The notes under the pieces were generated by a model that had not been told where the DNA came from, made no database searches, and was given only the letters and a program-made list of their open reading frames with translations. Below, in pieces: positions 50,874-58,373 of a DNA stretch of 64,000 nt (positions are counted from its first letter, which is position 1; each line of letters opens with the position of its first letter). This DNA is from Halorubrum sodomense (GTDB lineage: Archaea; Halobacteriota; Halobacteria; Halobacteriales; Haloferacaceae): positions 145,164-209,163 of the forward strand of contig NZ_FOYN01000004.1 in NCBI RefSeq assembly GCF_900111935.1, read 5' to 3'. The translations under genes and the position numbers were made by a program.

Positions 50874-51506
50874 GTGAATATCGACGGATGGCGGACGTAC
50901 CTCGTCACGGCGGCCGGCCGCTCGGCGGGGCGGACGACGCCGGAGGTCGTCGCGGCCGCGTTGGAGGGCGGCGTCGACGTCGTCCAGCTCCGCGACAAGG
51001 CGACGAGCGCGCGGGAGCGCTACGAGACGGGGCTCCGCGTCCGCGAGCAGACCGACGAGGCCGGGGTGCCACTGATCGTCAACGACCGGATCGACCTCGC
51101 AGGCGCGGTCGACGCCGACGGCGTCCACCTCGGCCAGTCCGACCTCCCGGTCGCGGTCGCCCGGGAACAGCTGGGCGAGTCGGCGGTCGTCGGCGTCTCG
51201 GCCTCGACGGTCGAGGGGGCCGAGGCGGCCGAGGCCGCGGGCGCCGACTACCTGGGCGTCGGCGCCGTCTACGGCACCGACTCGAAGGACGTTTCCGGTG
51301 ACCGCGACGGGATCGGGACCGAGCGGATCGCCGCGGTCGTCGACGCGGTCGAGATCCCGGTGGTCGGGATCGGGGGGATCGACGCCGACAACGCGGCGCC
51401 GGTGGTCGAGGCGGGCGCGGCCGGCGTGGCAGTCCTGTCGGCGATCACGGCCGCCGAGGACCCGGAGGCCGCGACCGCGGCGATTCGGGACGCGGTGACG
51501 GAGTGA
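50874..51506 (+). CDS. thiE: Thiamine phosphate synthase
   Basis: 210 aa TIM barrel joining HMP-PP and thiazole phosphate to thiamine phosphate. Family motifs: WRTYLVTAAGRS, GGVDVVQLRDKATSARERYETG, PLIVNDRIDLAGAVDADGVHLGQSDLPVAVARE, VVGVSASTVEGAEAAEAAGADYLGVGAVYGTDSK and VVGIGGIDADNAAPVVEAGAAGVAVLSAI. Two glycine loops bind the phosphates. The GTG start (VNIDGW) is set by the TATA-like box; an ATG four bases earlier is out of frame. Confidence 0.92.
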   Translation: MNIDGWRTYLVTAAGRSAGRTTPEVVAAALEGGVDVVQLRDKATSARERYETGLRVREQTDEAGVPLIVNDRIDLAGAVDADGVHLGQSDLPVAVAREQLGESAVVGVSASTVEGAEAAEAAGADYLGVGAVYGTDSKDVSGDRDGIGTERIAAVVDAVEIPVVGIGGIDADNAAPVVEAGAAGVAVLSAITAAEDPEAATAAIRDAVTE

Positions 51507-51512
51507 GGGGCC

Positions 51513-52364
51513 TCAGTCCTCGCGTTCGAACTCCGGGTCGAACAGCCGCGCCGACATCGGTTCCGGATCGCCCTCGGTGAGGTTGTACTCGGAGAAGTCA
51601 GTCACGCCCGCCTCGCGGAGCAGGGCCTCGTCGTAGAAGCTCTCGCCCGTACACTCCGCCGGGTCCCGCGCGAGGATTTCGAGGACCGCGTCGGAGACGA
51701 TCTCCGGGCTTCGCCAGTCGTCCTCGGTCCCGAGCCCGAAGTAGCGGGTCGCCCGGGTGTCGATCGTCGTCACCGGCCAGAAGGTGTTACAGCCCACGTC
51801 GTCGCCCGCCAGCTCCTCGGCGAGCGAGAGCGTGACGAACGACATGCCGAGCTTCGACCACGCGTACGGCGCCTTCCCCGGCGAGCGGTCGGTCGTGACC
51901 GGCGGCGCGTTCGTCAGCAGCCACGCCTCGTCGAGGTCCGCGAGGTGGTCCGCGAACGCGTGCGCGACGAGGTGGGTCCCGCGGACGTTCACGTCGGTGA
52001 GGAGGTCGAAGCGGTCGGCGGGCAGGTCCGCGACGTTCGCCAGCTGGATCGCGCTCGCGTTGTTGATGACGATGTCCACCTCGCCGAAGTGATCGATGGC
52101 CTCCTCGGCGACCTCCTCAACGCGCTCCTCGTCGCGGAGATTCAGTTCCAGCGCGAGCGCCTCGGGCCCGCGCTCGCGCACCTCGCGGGCCGTCTGTTCG
52201 ATCGATCCCGCCAGCTCGGAGTCGTCGTCGTCCGTCGTTTTGCCCGTCGAGACGACGTTACAGCCCCGCTTGGCGAGCGCGAGCGCGATCTGCTTGCCGA
52301 TGCCGCGAGTCGTCCCGGTGATGAACGCCGTCGAGCCCGAGAGATCGGGGTCCGCGAGTGGCAT
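51513..52364 (-). CDS. SDR family oxidoreductase
   Basis: 283 aa. Cofactor motif AFITGTTRGIGKQIALALAKRG (TGxxxGxG), then VVSTGKTTDDDDSELAGSIEQTAREVRERGPEALALEL with an acidic insert, VDIVINNASAIQL (NNAG-type) and SPGKAPYAWSKLGMSFVTLSLAEEL (YxxxK). This resembles the HSDL2/SCP-associated branch of SDR, often annotated as hydroxysteroid-dehydrogenase-like; the substrate is unknown. C-terminal extension SEYNLTEGDPEPMSARLFD is typical. It converges on thiE with a 6-bp gap. Confidence 0.85.
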   Translation of the reverse strand: MPLADPDLSGSTAFITGTTRGIGKQIALALAKRGCNVVSTGKTTDDDDSELAGSIEQTAREVRERGPEALALELNLRDEERVEEVAEEAIDHFGEVDIVINNASAIQLANVADLPADRFDLLTDVNVRGTHLVAHAFADHLADLDEAWLLTNAPPVTTDRSPGKAPYAWSKLGMSFVTLSLAEELAGDDVGCNTFWPVTTIDTRATRYFGLGTEDDWRSPEIVSDAVLEILARDPAECTGESFYDEALLREAGVTDFSEYNLTEGDPEPMSARLFDPEFERED

Positions 52365-52459
52365 ACCCCACGTTCGGTCGACCGCGGGATAATTCTCGGT
52401 GGTCGAGCGCGGAATCGACGAGGTGGAATTTAAATACCGACGTGCGGCGGCGACAATCG
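52365..52459. other. Spacer between the SDR gene and element B
   Basis: It holds the minus-strand promoter of the SDR gene, with ATTTAAATA near 52427-52435 as a palindromic AT-rich candidate. Nothing else is seen before element B begins. Confidence 0.45.
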
Positions 52460-52872
52460 TTTATAACTGACAACCGCGGTGGCGCGTGCCTGCGAGGCCG
52501 CGTTGCGGCCGAGCAGCACGCGCGAGGGACGCGGTGAGCGCTCGGAGAGCGCGAACCGCGAGGCTGGGGAGGCGTGAGGTGCTGTGCGGGGTGGGACTCA
52601 AAGGGGCAGCCGCGAGGTCGCCGTAGGCGACGTAAGCACCGCAGCGAAGGAGCGTCAGCGACTGAGCGAGGAGCGCAGCGAGCGTACGGCGGCCTCCCGG
52701 CTGGGGCTTTGGAGGTGTTCGTCATCGATCTGCGAACAGATGTTTATCAGCGAGCGGCTGGAGCTTTGGAGGTGTTCGTCATCGATCTGCGAACAGATGT
52801 TTATCAGCGAGCGACTGGGGCTCTGGAGGTGTCTGCCGCCGCTGTGTGATCAGGTATCTATAAATGAATGGC
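52460..52872 (+). ncRNA. Element B: structured non-coding repeat, copy 2
   Basis: Same architecture as element A but on the plus strand: TATA-like TTTATAA (52460-52466), hairpin GGCCGC-GTT-GCGGCC (52496-52510), a stem with CGCGGT/ACCGCG around GCGCTC-GGA-GAGCGC (52538-52552), block GACTCAAAGGGGCAGCCGCG (52595-52614), a 16-nt long-range stem (52610-52625 with 52685-52700; 15 of 16 positions pair, one as G-T) and a 57-bp tandem array. Every stem has bases changed in pairs compared with element A. It encodes no credible protein; reading frames across it are Arg-rich artefacts. Confidence 0.6.
52701..52860 (+). repeat. 57-bp tandem array of element B (about 2.8 units)
   Basis: Units start at 52701, 52758 and 52815 (exact 57-bp period); the last decays into CTATAAATGAATGGCTGCG. 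Each unit has CTGGGGCTTTGGAGGTGT, a 24-base inner part with the hairpin ATCTG-CGAA-CAGAT (for example 52728-52741) and TTTATCAGCGAGCGG. The outer parts match the element A array and the inner parts differ. Confidence 0.9.
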
Positions 52873-52917
52873 TGCGCCCCTCGCGACCTTCGCCGCTAAC
52901 CCGGCTACAATCCACCC

Positions 52918-53622
52918 CTATCGCGTCGCGGACTTCCACTCCCGGAGTCCCAACCGCTCGCCGTTCAGGTCCTCGGCGGGCGCCTCGGTGGCGGCCCAGA
53001 CGAACAGCGGCGCGACGCTCTCGGGGTCGCGGGCGCGCTCCTTCCCGGTGAGGTCGGTCGCGACGAGCCCCGGGTCGACGACGCCGACGGTCGCGTCGAG
53101 GTCGGCCGCGAAGCCGCGCGCGACCGCCTCGGCGGCCGCCTTCGAGACGGCGTACGCGCCCATCCCGGGCTTCGACTCGGCCGCGACCGACCCCGAGGGA
53201 ACGATGACACGTGCGTCGTCGGCGAGGTGGGGAACCGCCTCGGAGATGGTCGCGAACACGCCGCGGGCGTTCGTCCGCATCGTGTCGTCGTAGTCGGCGT
53301 ACGTGACCTCGGTCGTCGGGCGCTCGCCCGGCGCGCCGTGGAAGACGCCGGCGTTCGCGAAGGCGACGTCGACCGGGCCGGCCTCGCGGGCGACCCGCTC
53401 GAAGAAGCGTTCGAGGTCGAACTCGTCGCGCACGTCGACGCGGTCGCCCCACGCCGTGCCGCGGTCGCCGTCTTCGTCGTCGTTCAGCGCCGCGACGGTC
53501 CGATCGACGGCCTCGCCGTCGCGGCCGGAGACGGCGACGAACGCCCCCTCGTCGACGAACGCCTCGGCGACGGCTCGCCCGATGCCGCTCGTTGCCCCGG
53601 TGATCGCGACCGTCAGATCCAT
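52918..53622 (-). CDS. Short-chain dehydrogenase/reductase
   Basis: 234 aa classical SDR. Cofactor loop AITGATSGIGRAVAEAFVDEG, AVSGRDGEAVDRTVAAL (Arg after strand 2 suggests NADP), VAFANAGVFHG (NAG motif), VIVPSGSVAAESKPGMGAYAVSKAAAEAVARGFAADL with the Ser and YxxxK catalytic residues, and VVDPGLVATDLTG. The C-terminus ends LREWKSATR. The substrate is unknown. It is divergent from the carotenoid operon at 53712 with about 90 bp between; a role in carotenoid metabolism is possible but not shown. Confidence 0.85.
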   Translation of the reverse strand: MDLTVAITGATSGIGRAVAEAFVDEGAFVAVSGRDGEAVDRTVAALNDDEDGDRGTAWGDRVDVRDEFDLERFFERVAREAGPVDVAFANAGVFHGAPGERPTTEVTYADYDDTMRTNARGVFATISEAVPHLADDARVIVPSGSVAAESKPGMGAYAVSKAAAEAVARGFAADLDATVGVVDPGLVATDLTGKERARDPESVAPLFVWAATEAPAEDLNGERLGLREWKSATR

Positions 53623-53681
53623 GTAAAGTCGGCTACGTTCGTCGATGACTTAGTGGTATCCTCTCGCCGCATCTGGCCGGA

Positions 53682-53687
53682 TTTATA
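53682..53687 (+). promoter_or_regulatory. TATA box of the carotenoid operon
   Basis: TTTATA is centred 27 bases before the ATG of crtD at 53712, so the operon transcript is predicted to be leaderless. Confidence 0.65.
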
Positions 53688-53711
53688 CCGTCGCCGTCCC
53701 AACGTTCGTGT

Positions 53712-55214
53712 ATGGACGTGGTCCCGGACATCGACGACCTCGCCGGCGAGTCCGTCGTCGTGATCGGCGGCGGATTCGGCGGCCTCTCGACGGCCTGTTA
53801 CCTCGCGGACGCCGGCGCGGACGTCACCCTGCTGGAGAAGAACGAGCAGCTCGGCGGGCGCGCCAGTCGGCTCGAAGTCGACGGCTTCCGGTTCGACATG
53901 GGGCCGTCGTGGTACCTGATGCCGGACGTCTTCGAGCGGTTCTTCGGCCACTTCGACCGGTCGCCCGACGAGTTCTACGAGTTAGAGCGGCTCGACCCGC
54001 ATTACCGAGTGTTCTGGAAGGACGGTGACAAGGTCGACGTGCTGCCGGACCGCGAGCGGAACCGGGAGATCTTCGAGTCGTACGAGCCGGGCGCGGGCGA
54101 GGCGTTCGACGCCTATCTGGAGGAGTCGAAGCGCACCTACGAGATCGGGATGGAGCACTTCGTGTACGAGGACCGCCCGCGGCTGCGCGACTACGTGGAC
54201 AGAGACGTCCTCCGTTACTCGTGGGGGCTCTCGCTGCTGGGCAAGATGCAGGGCCACGTCGAGGACTACTTCGACCACCCGAAGCTCCAGCAGCTGATGC
54301 AGTACACGCTCGTGTTCCTCGGCGGCTCGCCGACGAACACGCCGGCGCTGTACAACCTGATGAGCCACGTCGACTACAACATGGGCGTCTACTACCCCGA
54401 CGGGGGGATCGCCGCCGTCGTCGACGGCATCGTCGAGCTCGCCGAGGACCTCGGCGTCGAGTTCGTCACCGACGCCGAGGTGACGGGCATCGAGGGGCGG
54501 TACGGCGCCTTCGCGGTCGACACCGAGGACGGCGAGCGCTACCTCGCGGACCGCGTCGTCTCCGACGCGGACTACGCGCACACCGAACAGGAGCTGCTCC
54601 CCGAGCGGAAGCGGCAGTACACCGAGGAGTACTGGGAGTCGCGGACGTACGCCCCCTCCGCCTTCCTGCTGTACCTCGGCGTCGAGGGCGACGTGCCGAA
54701 CCTCGAACACCACACGCTCGTCCTCCCGACCGACTGGGACGAACACTTCGCGCAGATCTTCGACGACCCCGAGTGGCCAGACGACCCCGCGTACTACCTC
54801 TGTGTTCCCTCGAAGACCGACGACTCCGTCGCGCCGGAGGGCCACAGCAACCTCTTCGCGCTCGTCCCGGTCGCGCCCGGACTGGCGGACACGCCGGAGA
54901 TCCGCAACCGCTACCGCGACCTCGTGATCGACGACATCGCGGCGAACACCGACACCGATCTCCGCGGCCGGATCGTCGTCGAGGAGACGTTCTCGGTCGA
55001 CGACTTCGCGGACCGGTACAACAGCTACGCGGGCAGCGCGCTCGGATTGGCGCACACGCTCACGCAGACGTCGCTGCTGCGCCCGCCGCACGTCTCGGAC
55101 GCGGTCGACGGGCTCTACTTCACGGGGTCGACGACGACGCCCGGCATCGGCGTCCCGATGTGCCTGATAAGCGGGGGGCTGACCGCGGAAGCGATGACCG
55201 ACGACGACGTCTGA
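53712..55214 (+). CDS. crtD: Carotenoid 3,4-desaturase (CrtI/phytoene desaturase family)
   Basis: 500 aa flavoenzyme. FAD site: VVVIGGGFGGLSTACYLADAGADVTLLEKNEQLGGRA (residues about 16-52). DGFRFDMGPSWYLMPDVFERFF, YYPDGGIAAVVDGIVELAEDLGVEFVTDAEVTGIE and the C-terminal FAD motif GLYFTGSTTTPGIGVPMCLISGGLTAEAM are the phytoene-desaturase signatures. Because it is followed at once by lyeJ and cruF, it fits the CrtD of bacterioruberin synthesis (3,4-desaturation of the C50 intermediate), although CrtI (phytoene to lycopene) is a close paralogue. Stop overlaps the next ATG. Confidence 0.85.
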   Translation: MDVVPDIDDLAGESVVVIGGGFGGLSTACYLADAGADVTLLEKNEQLGGRASRLEVDGFRFDMGPSWYLMPDVFERFFGHFDRSPDEFYELERLDPHYRVFWKDGDKVDVLPDRERNREIFESYEPGAGEAFDAYLEESKRTYEIGMEHFVYEDRPRLRDYVDRDVLRYSWGLSLLGKMQGHVEDYFDHPKLQQLMQYTLVFLGGSPTNTPALYNLMSHVDYNMGVYYPDGGIAAVVDGIVELAEDLGVEFVTDAEVTGIEGRYGAFAVDTEDGERYLADRVVSDADYAHTEQELLPERKRQYTEEYWESRTYAPSAFLLYLGVEGDVPNLEHHTLVLPTDWDEHFAQIFDDPEWPDDPAYYLCVPSKTDDSVAPEGHSNLFALVPVAPGLADTPEIRNRYRDLVIDDIAANTDTDLRGRIVVEETFSVDDFADRYNSYAGSALGLAHTLTQTSLLRPPHVSDAVDGLYFTGSTTTPGIGVPMCLISGGLTAEAMTDDDV

Positions 55215-56104
55215 TGACGGCCGTGAGCGACCAGAACCGATCCGCCGGGAGCGGGAGCGAGGGGCTTCGGTACCTGCTGGTGTTGTCGCGGCCGCGGTTC
55301 TGGCTCTACCTCGCCGGCCCGGTCGCGGTCGGCGTCACCTACGGTATCGGCGGCGTGAGCGGGCTGTTCACGCCCGTCACGGTCGCGCTCGCCGCCTACT
55401 TCCTCGTTCCCGCAAACGTGTTCCTCTACGGCGTCAACGACGTGTTCGACGCCGACATCGACGAACTGAACCCCAAAAAGGAGGGCCGCGAGGCGCGCTG
55501 GCGAGGGAGCCGCCTGGTGGTCGCCGCCGTCGTCGCGTCGGGGCTCCTCGGACTCGCGACGCTCGCGATCACGCCCCGCGTCGCGTGGCCGTACCTGCTC
55601 GGGTTCCTCGTCTTAGCGGTCGGCTACAGCGCCCCGCCCGCCCGGTTCAAGACGACGCCGTTGCTCGACTCGCTGTCGAACGGGCTGTACGCCCTGCCGG
55701 GCGCGGCGGCGTACGCGACGGTCGCGGGCGCGCACCCCCCGCTCGCGGCGCTCGCCGGCGCGTGGCTCTGGACGATGGGGATGCACACGTTCTCCGCCAT
55801 CCCGGACATCGAGCCGGACCGCGCGGCGGGGATCGATACGACCGCGACGTTCCTCGGCGAGGCGCGGACGTACGCCTACTGCTTCGCGGCGTGGACCGCC
55901 GCGGCCGCCGGGTTCTGGCTGGTCGACTTCCGGCTCGGGCTCCTGCTCGGCGTCTACCCGGTGTTCGTCGCGTGGGTCGCCCGGTCGTCGGTCTCCGTCG
56001 ACCGCGCCTACTGGTGGTTCCCCGCGCTGAACACCGTCGTCGGCACGCTGCTGTCGATGGGCGGCCTCTGGCGGGTGTACCCGCTCTGGGAGGCGCTCCC
56101 GTGA
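55214..56104 (+). CDS. lyeJ: Lycopene elongase/1,2-hydratase (UbiA prenyltransferase family)
   Basis: 296 aa with about eight transmembrane helices. The prenyl-diphosphate site is GVNDVFDADIDELNPKKEGRE (N-D-x2-D-x3-D) and the second Asp motif is TFSAIPDIEPDRAAGIDTTATFLG. LSRPRFWLYLAGPVAVG and FLVLAVGYSAPPARFKTTPLLD are typical of UbiA enzymes. Family members at this locus add two C5 units to lycopene and hydrate the ends on the way to C50 bacterioruberin. ATG 55214 overlaps the crtD stop (TGATG). Confidence 0.88.
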   Translation: MTAVSDQNRSAGSGSEGLRYLLVLSRPRFWLYLAGPVAVGVTYGIGGVSGLFTPVTVALAAYFLVPANVFLYGVNDVFDADIDELNPKKEGREARWRGSRLVVAAVVASGLLGLATLAITPRVAWPYLLGFLVLAVGYSAPPARFKTTPLLDSLSNGLYALPGAAAYATVAGAHPPLAALAGAWLWTMGMHTFSAIPDIEPDRAAGIDTTATFLGEARTYAYCFAAWTAAAAGFWLVDFRLGLLLGVYPVFVAWVARSSVSVDRAYWWFPALNTVVGTLLSMGGLWRVYPLWEALP

Positions 56105-57039
56105 GCGACGGCGACGGCGGCCCGGCGGAGGGCGGGTCGGTCGCCGGCGAGTCCGCTGGCGGCGCCGCGACCGCGACGACCGGGTCGCGCCTCGACGCGC
56201 TCCGCGACCGCGCGCCCGACACGCGCCGCGAGGCCGAGGCGCTGCTCGACCGGCTCGTCCGCGAGAACCGCTTCACCATCGCCGTCGTCTTCCCGCTCGT
56301 CGGGGCGGTCGCGCTCGTCGGCAGCGCCGAGGGGTGGGTGCCCGAGCCGTTCGCGTTCCACCCGTGGTTCGTGCTGTTCGGCGTGATCGTGATGCGCTCG
56401 CCGCTGGTCGTCGGCGTACTGCCGACGATCGGCCGCCGCGCGCTCGGCTGGATCGGCGTGTTGACCGCGTACACGTATCTCATCGAGGGGGTCGGCGTCG
56501 CGACCGGGTGGCCGTACGGCGAGTTCGCGTACACGGTCGACCTCGGACCGATGCTCGCGGGCGTGCCCGTCGCGCTCCCGGTGTTCTTCATCCCCTTGGT
56601 GACCAACGCCTACCTGCTGTGCCTGCTGTTGCTCGGCCCGCGCGCCGACAGCGTGTGGGTCCGGCTGGCGACGGTGATCCCGGTCGTCGTCGCGATGGAC
56701 GTCGTCTTGGACCCCGGCGCGGTCTCGCTCGGCTTCTGGGACTTCGGCGGCGGCGCGTTCTACGGCGTGCCCGTCTCGAACTACGCCGGCTGGGTGCTGT
56801 CCGCGATCGTCGCCGTCGTCACGCTCGACCGCGCCTTCGCGGCGGCGGGGATCCGCGAACGGCTCCGCGACTGCGAGTTCATGCTCGACGACATGGTGAG
56901 CTTCGTGATACTCTGGGGCGGGATCAACGTCTGGTTCGGCAACCTCCTGCCCGCGGCGGTCGCGGCCGGGTTCGGCGTCGGCCTCGTCCGCGCCGACCGG
57001 TTCGACACGCGGCCGTTCACGGAGTGGCGACGGTCGTGA
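56101..57039 (+). CDS. cruF: Bisanhydrobacterioruberin hydratase CruF-type carotenoid hydratase
   Basis: 312 aa; after an acidic N-terminus of about 55 residues there are about seven transmembrane helices. LGWIGVLTAYTYLIEGVGVATGWPYGEFAYT, VDLGPMLAGVPVALPVFFIPLVTNAYLL, AMDVVLDPGAVSLGFWDFGGGAFYGVPVSNYAGW and the C-terminal NVWFGNLLPAAVAAGFG are those of the CruF/DUF422 carotenoid 1',2'-hydratase family. It adds water to the ends of the C50 backbone to finish bacterioruberin. GTG 56101 overlaps the lyeJ stop (GTGA), so crtD-lyeJ-cruF is one operon. Confidence 0.88.
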   Translation: MSDGDGGPAEGGSVAGESAGGAATATTGSRLDALRDRAPDTRREAEALLDRLVRENRFTIAVVFPLVGAVALVGSAEGWVPEPFAFHPWFVLFGVIVMRSPLVVGVLPTIGRRALGWIGVLTAYTYLIEGVGVATGWPYGEFAYTVDLGPMLAGVPVALPVFFIPLVTNAYLLCLLLLGPRADSVWVRLATVIPVVVAMDVVLDPGAVSLGFWDFGGGAFYGVPVSNYAGWVLSAIVAVVTLDRAFAAAGIRERLRDCEFMLDDMVSFVILWGGINVWFGNLLPAAVAAGFGVGLVRADRFDTRPFTEWRRS

Positions 57040-57098
57040 ACGCGGGCGGAACTCGGGGCCCTCGGCCCTCACCGCGGCGCCGACCGACTCGGCCGCAC

Positions 57099-57184
57099 TT
57101 ATATACCCCGGACCCGTCCTCCCGACCGTGACCGACGGCGGCAATCGAACGGAACGACCCAACCGGGAGGACCGACGGCGATGA
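57099..57184 (+). promoter_or_regulatory. Promoter, possible leader mini-ORF and Shine-Dalgarno of the DAC-like gene
   Basis: CTTATATA (57098-57105) is followed, 26 bases from its centre, by a GTG (57128) opening an 18-codon frame (VTDGGNRTERPNREDRRR). Its TGA (57182-57184) overlaps the ATG of the DAC-like gene at 57181; a Shine-Dalgarno GGGAGG (57165-57170) lies inside. The mini-ORF may be translated, but this is unproven. Confidence 0.4.
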
Positions 57185-57738
57185 GCGACCTCGCCATCGA
57201 GTACGGCGACCACGGGCGCGTGTGCGAGGTCGTCGACCGGCTGACGTACTGCGCCGAACACGTCAGCGTCTCCTTCGACGGGTGGGAGGAGCCGCACGTG
57301 AAGGGTCCGGGGCTCTACTTCGCTGTCATCGGCGACAGCGACTACGGCGCGTACGCCGACCCGATGGGCGAGAACCGCTGGCCCCGAGACACCTGTCCGT
57401 CCGTCCTCGACGAGGACGCGCTCGCGACCGCCGCCGAGTCGGTGAGCGTCGGGGAGGACGGCGGCGTCGTCGTCGCGGTCGACGGGGAGGTGGAGCGCCA
57501 GATGGTGAGGTTCCGCGACCTGGGCACCCGCGACGAGGAGGCCGACCTCGTCGACGACGTGAGCTACGAACCGTGGATGGGGTCGCGACACATGAGCGCG
57601 ATCGAGACTTCCGTCCGGCCGGAGGTCGTCGCGACGGTGACGCTGAGCGAGGAGACCGGGCGCGTCAGCGTGTTCCGCGACGGCGAGGCGAACAGCATGC
57701 GGCGCGAGGAGATCGGCGGCCGCTGGCGCGGCGAGTAG
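57181..57738 (+). CDS. Diadenylate cyclase-like (DisA_N/DAC domain) protein
   Basis: 185 aa; the DAC domain seems to make up the whole protein. GPGLYFAVIGDSDYGAYADPMGENRWP, ATAAESVSVGEDGGVVVAVDGEVERQMVRFRDLG and MGSRHMSAIETSVRPEVVATVTLSEETGRVSVFRDGEAN follow the DAC order: core strand, DGA motif, RHR motif and VSEETG. DAC enzymes make cyclic di-AMP from two ATP. Here DGA reads DGG and RHR reads RHM, so activity may be altered. The SD GGGAGG is 11 bases before the ATG. A UspA gene follows on the same strand. Confidence 0.68.
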   Translation: MSDLAIEYGDHGRVCEVVDRLTYCAEHVSVSFDGWEEPHVKGPGLYFAVIGDSDYGAYADPMGENRWPRDTCPSVLDEDALATAAESVSVGEDGGVVVAVDGEVERQMVRFRDLGTRDEEADLVDDVSYEPWMGSRHMSAIETSVRPEVVATVTLSEETGRVSVFRDGEANSMRREEIGGRWRGE

Positions 57739-57839
57739 CGCCCGCCGGCGCGGGGCGCGACGCTCTCGGCGCGCACGGCGCTCTCGGAGGCCGACACCGA
57801 GGCCCCACCGTTAAGCCCCGGCCGGGCGAACCCCGACGC

Positions 57840-58265
57840 ATGTACGACGAGATTCTGGTGCCGACCGACGGGAGCGAGGCCGTCGACCGGGCGCTCGACC
57901 ACGCGGTCCGGCTCGCGACCGACCACGACGCGACGCTCCACGCGCTGTACGTCGTCGACCAGCGGATCGCGACCGCCAACTCGGGCGACCTCCACGACGA
58001 CGTCGTCGAGGACCTCGAATCGCAGGGCGAGACCGCGGTCGACGCGGTCGCCGACGCGGCCGCCGCGGCCGGCCTCGACGCCGAGACGCATATCGCCCAC
58101 GGCACGCCAGACACGGAGATCGTCGAGTACGCCGACGAGGCCGGCATCGACGTGATCGTGATGAGCCCGGAGGGGAAGTCGCCCCGCGAGCGGATCCGGT
58201 CGCTCGGGAGCGTCTCCGACCGCGTCGCGGACGACGCCTCGGTGCCGGTGTTCCTCATCAAGTAG
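57840..58265 (+). CDS. Universal stress protein (UspA) family
   Basis: 141 aa single UspA domain. It begins YDEILVPTDGSEAVDRALDHAVRLATDHDATLHALYVVD and ends IDVIVMSPEGKSPRERIRSLGSVSDRVADDASVPVFLIK. The nucleotide loop reads SPEGKSPRERIRSLGSVSD, so the first glycines of the G-x2-G-x9-G-S/T motif are changed (GKS for G-x2-G) and ATP binding is uncertain. The reading frame continues far upstream; ATG 57840 gives the standard family start. It follows the DAC-like gene by 101 bp. Confidence 0.85.
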   Translation: MYDEILVPTDGSEAVDRALDHAVRLATDHDATLHALYVVDQRIATANSGDLHDDVVEDLESQGETAVDAVADAAAAAGLDAETHIAHGTPDTEIVEYADEAGIDVIVMSPEGKSPRERIRSLGSVSDRVADDASVPVFLIK

Positions 58266-58373
58266 GCGGCTCGTCCCCCGGGCTCGGGCGCCGGCGCCCG
58301 GCCGGCGGGGGAGCGCCCGGCCGTCCGCCGCGCGTCCGAGCGAATTAGGTGAGTGCGGACGCGACCGACGGGC

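Noticed and set aside
52701..52860. CRISPR array
   Set aside because: The repeats are evenly spaced, but the intervening parts are identical within each array and repeats are not flanked by cas genes, so this is a tandem repeat, not spacers.
52574..53051. Protein-coding frames across element B (and 35968-36576 across element A)
   Set aside because: They are Arg/Ser-rich, differ between the two copies and cross conserved hairpins; the paired base changes favour RNA, not protein.
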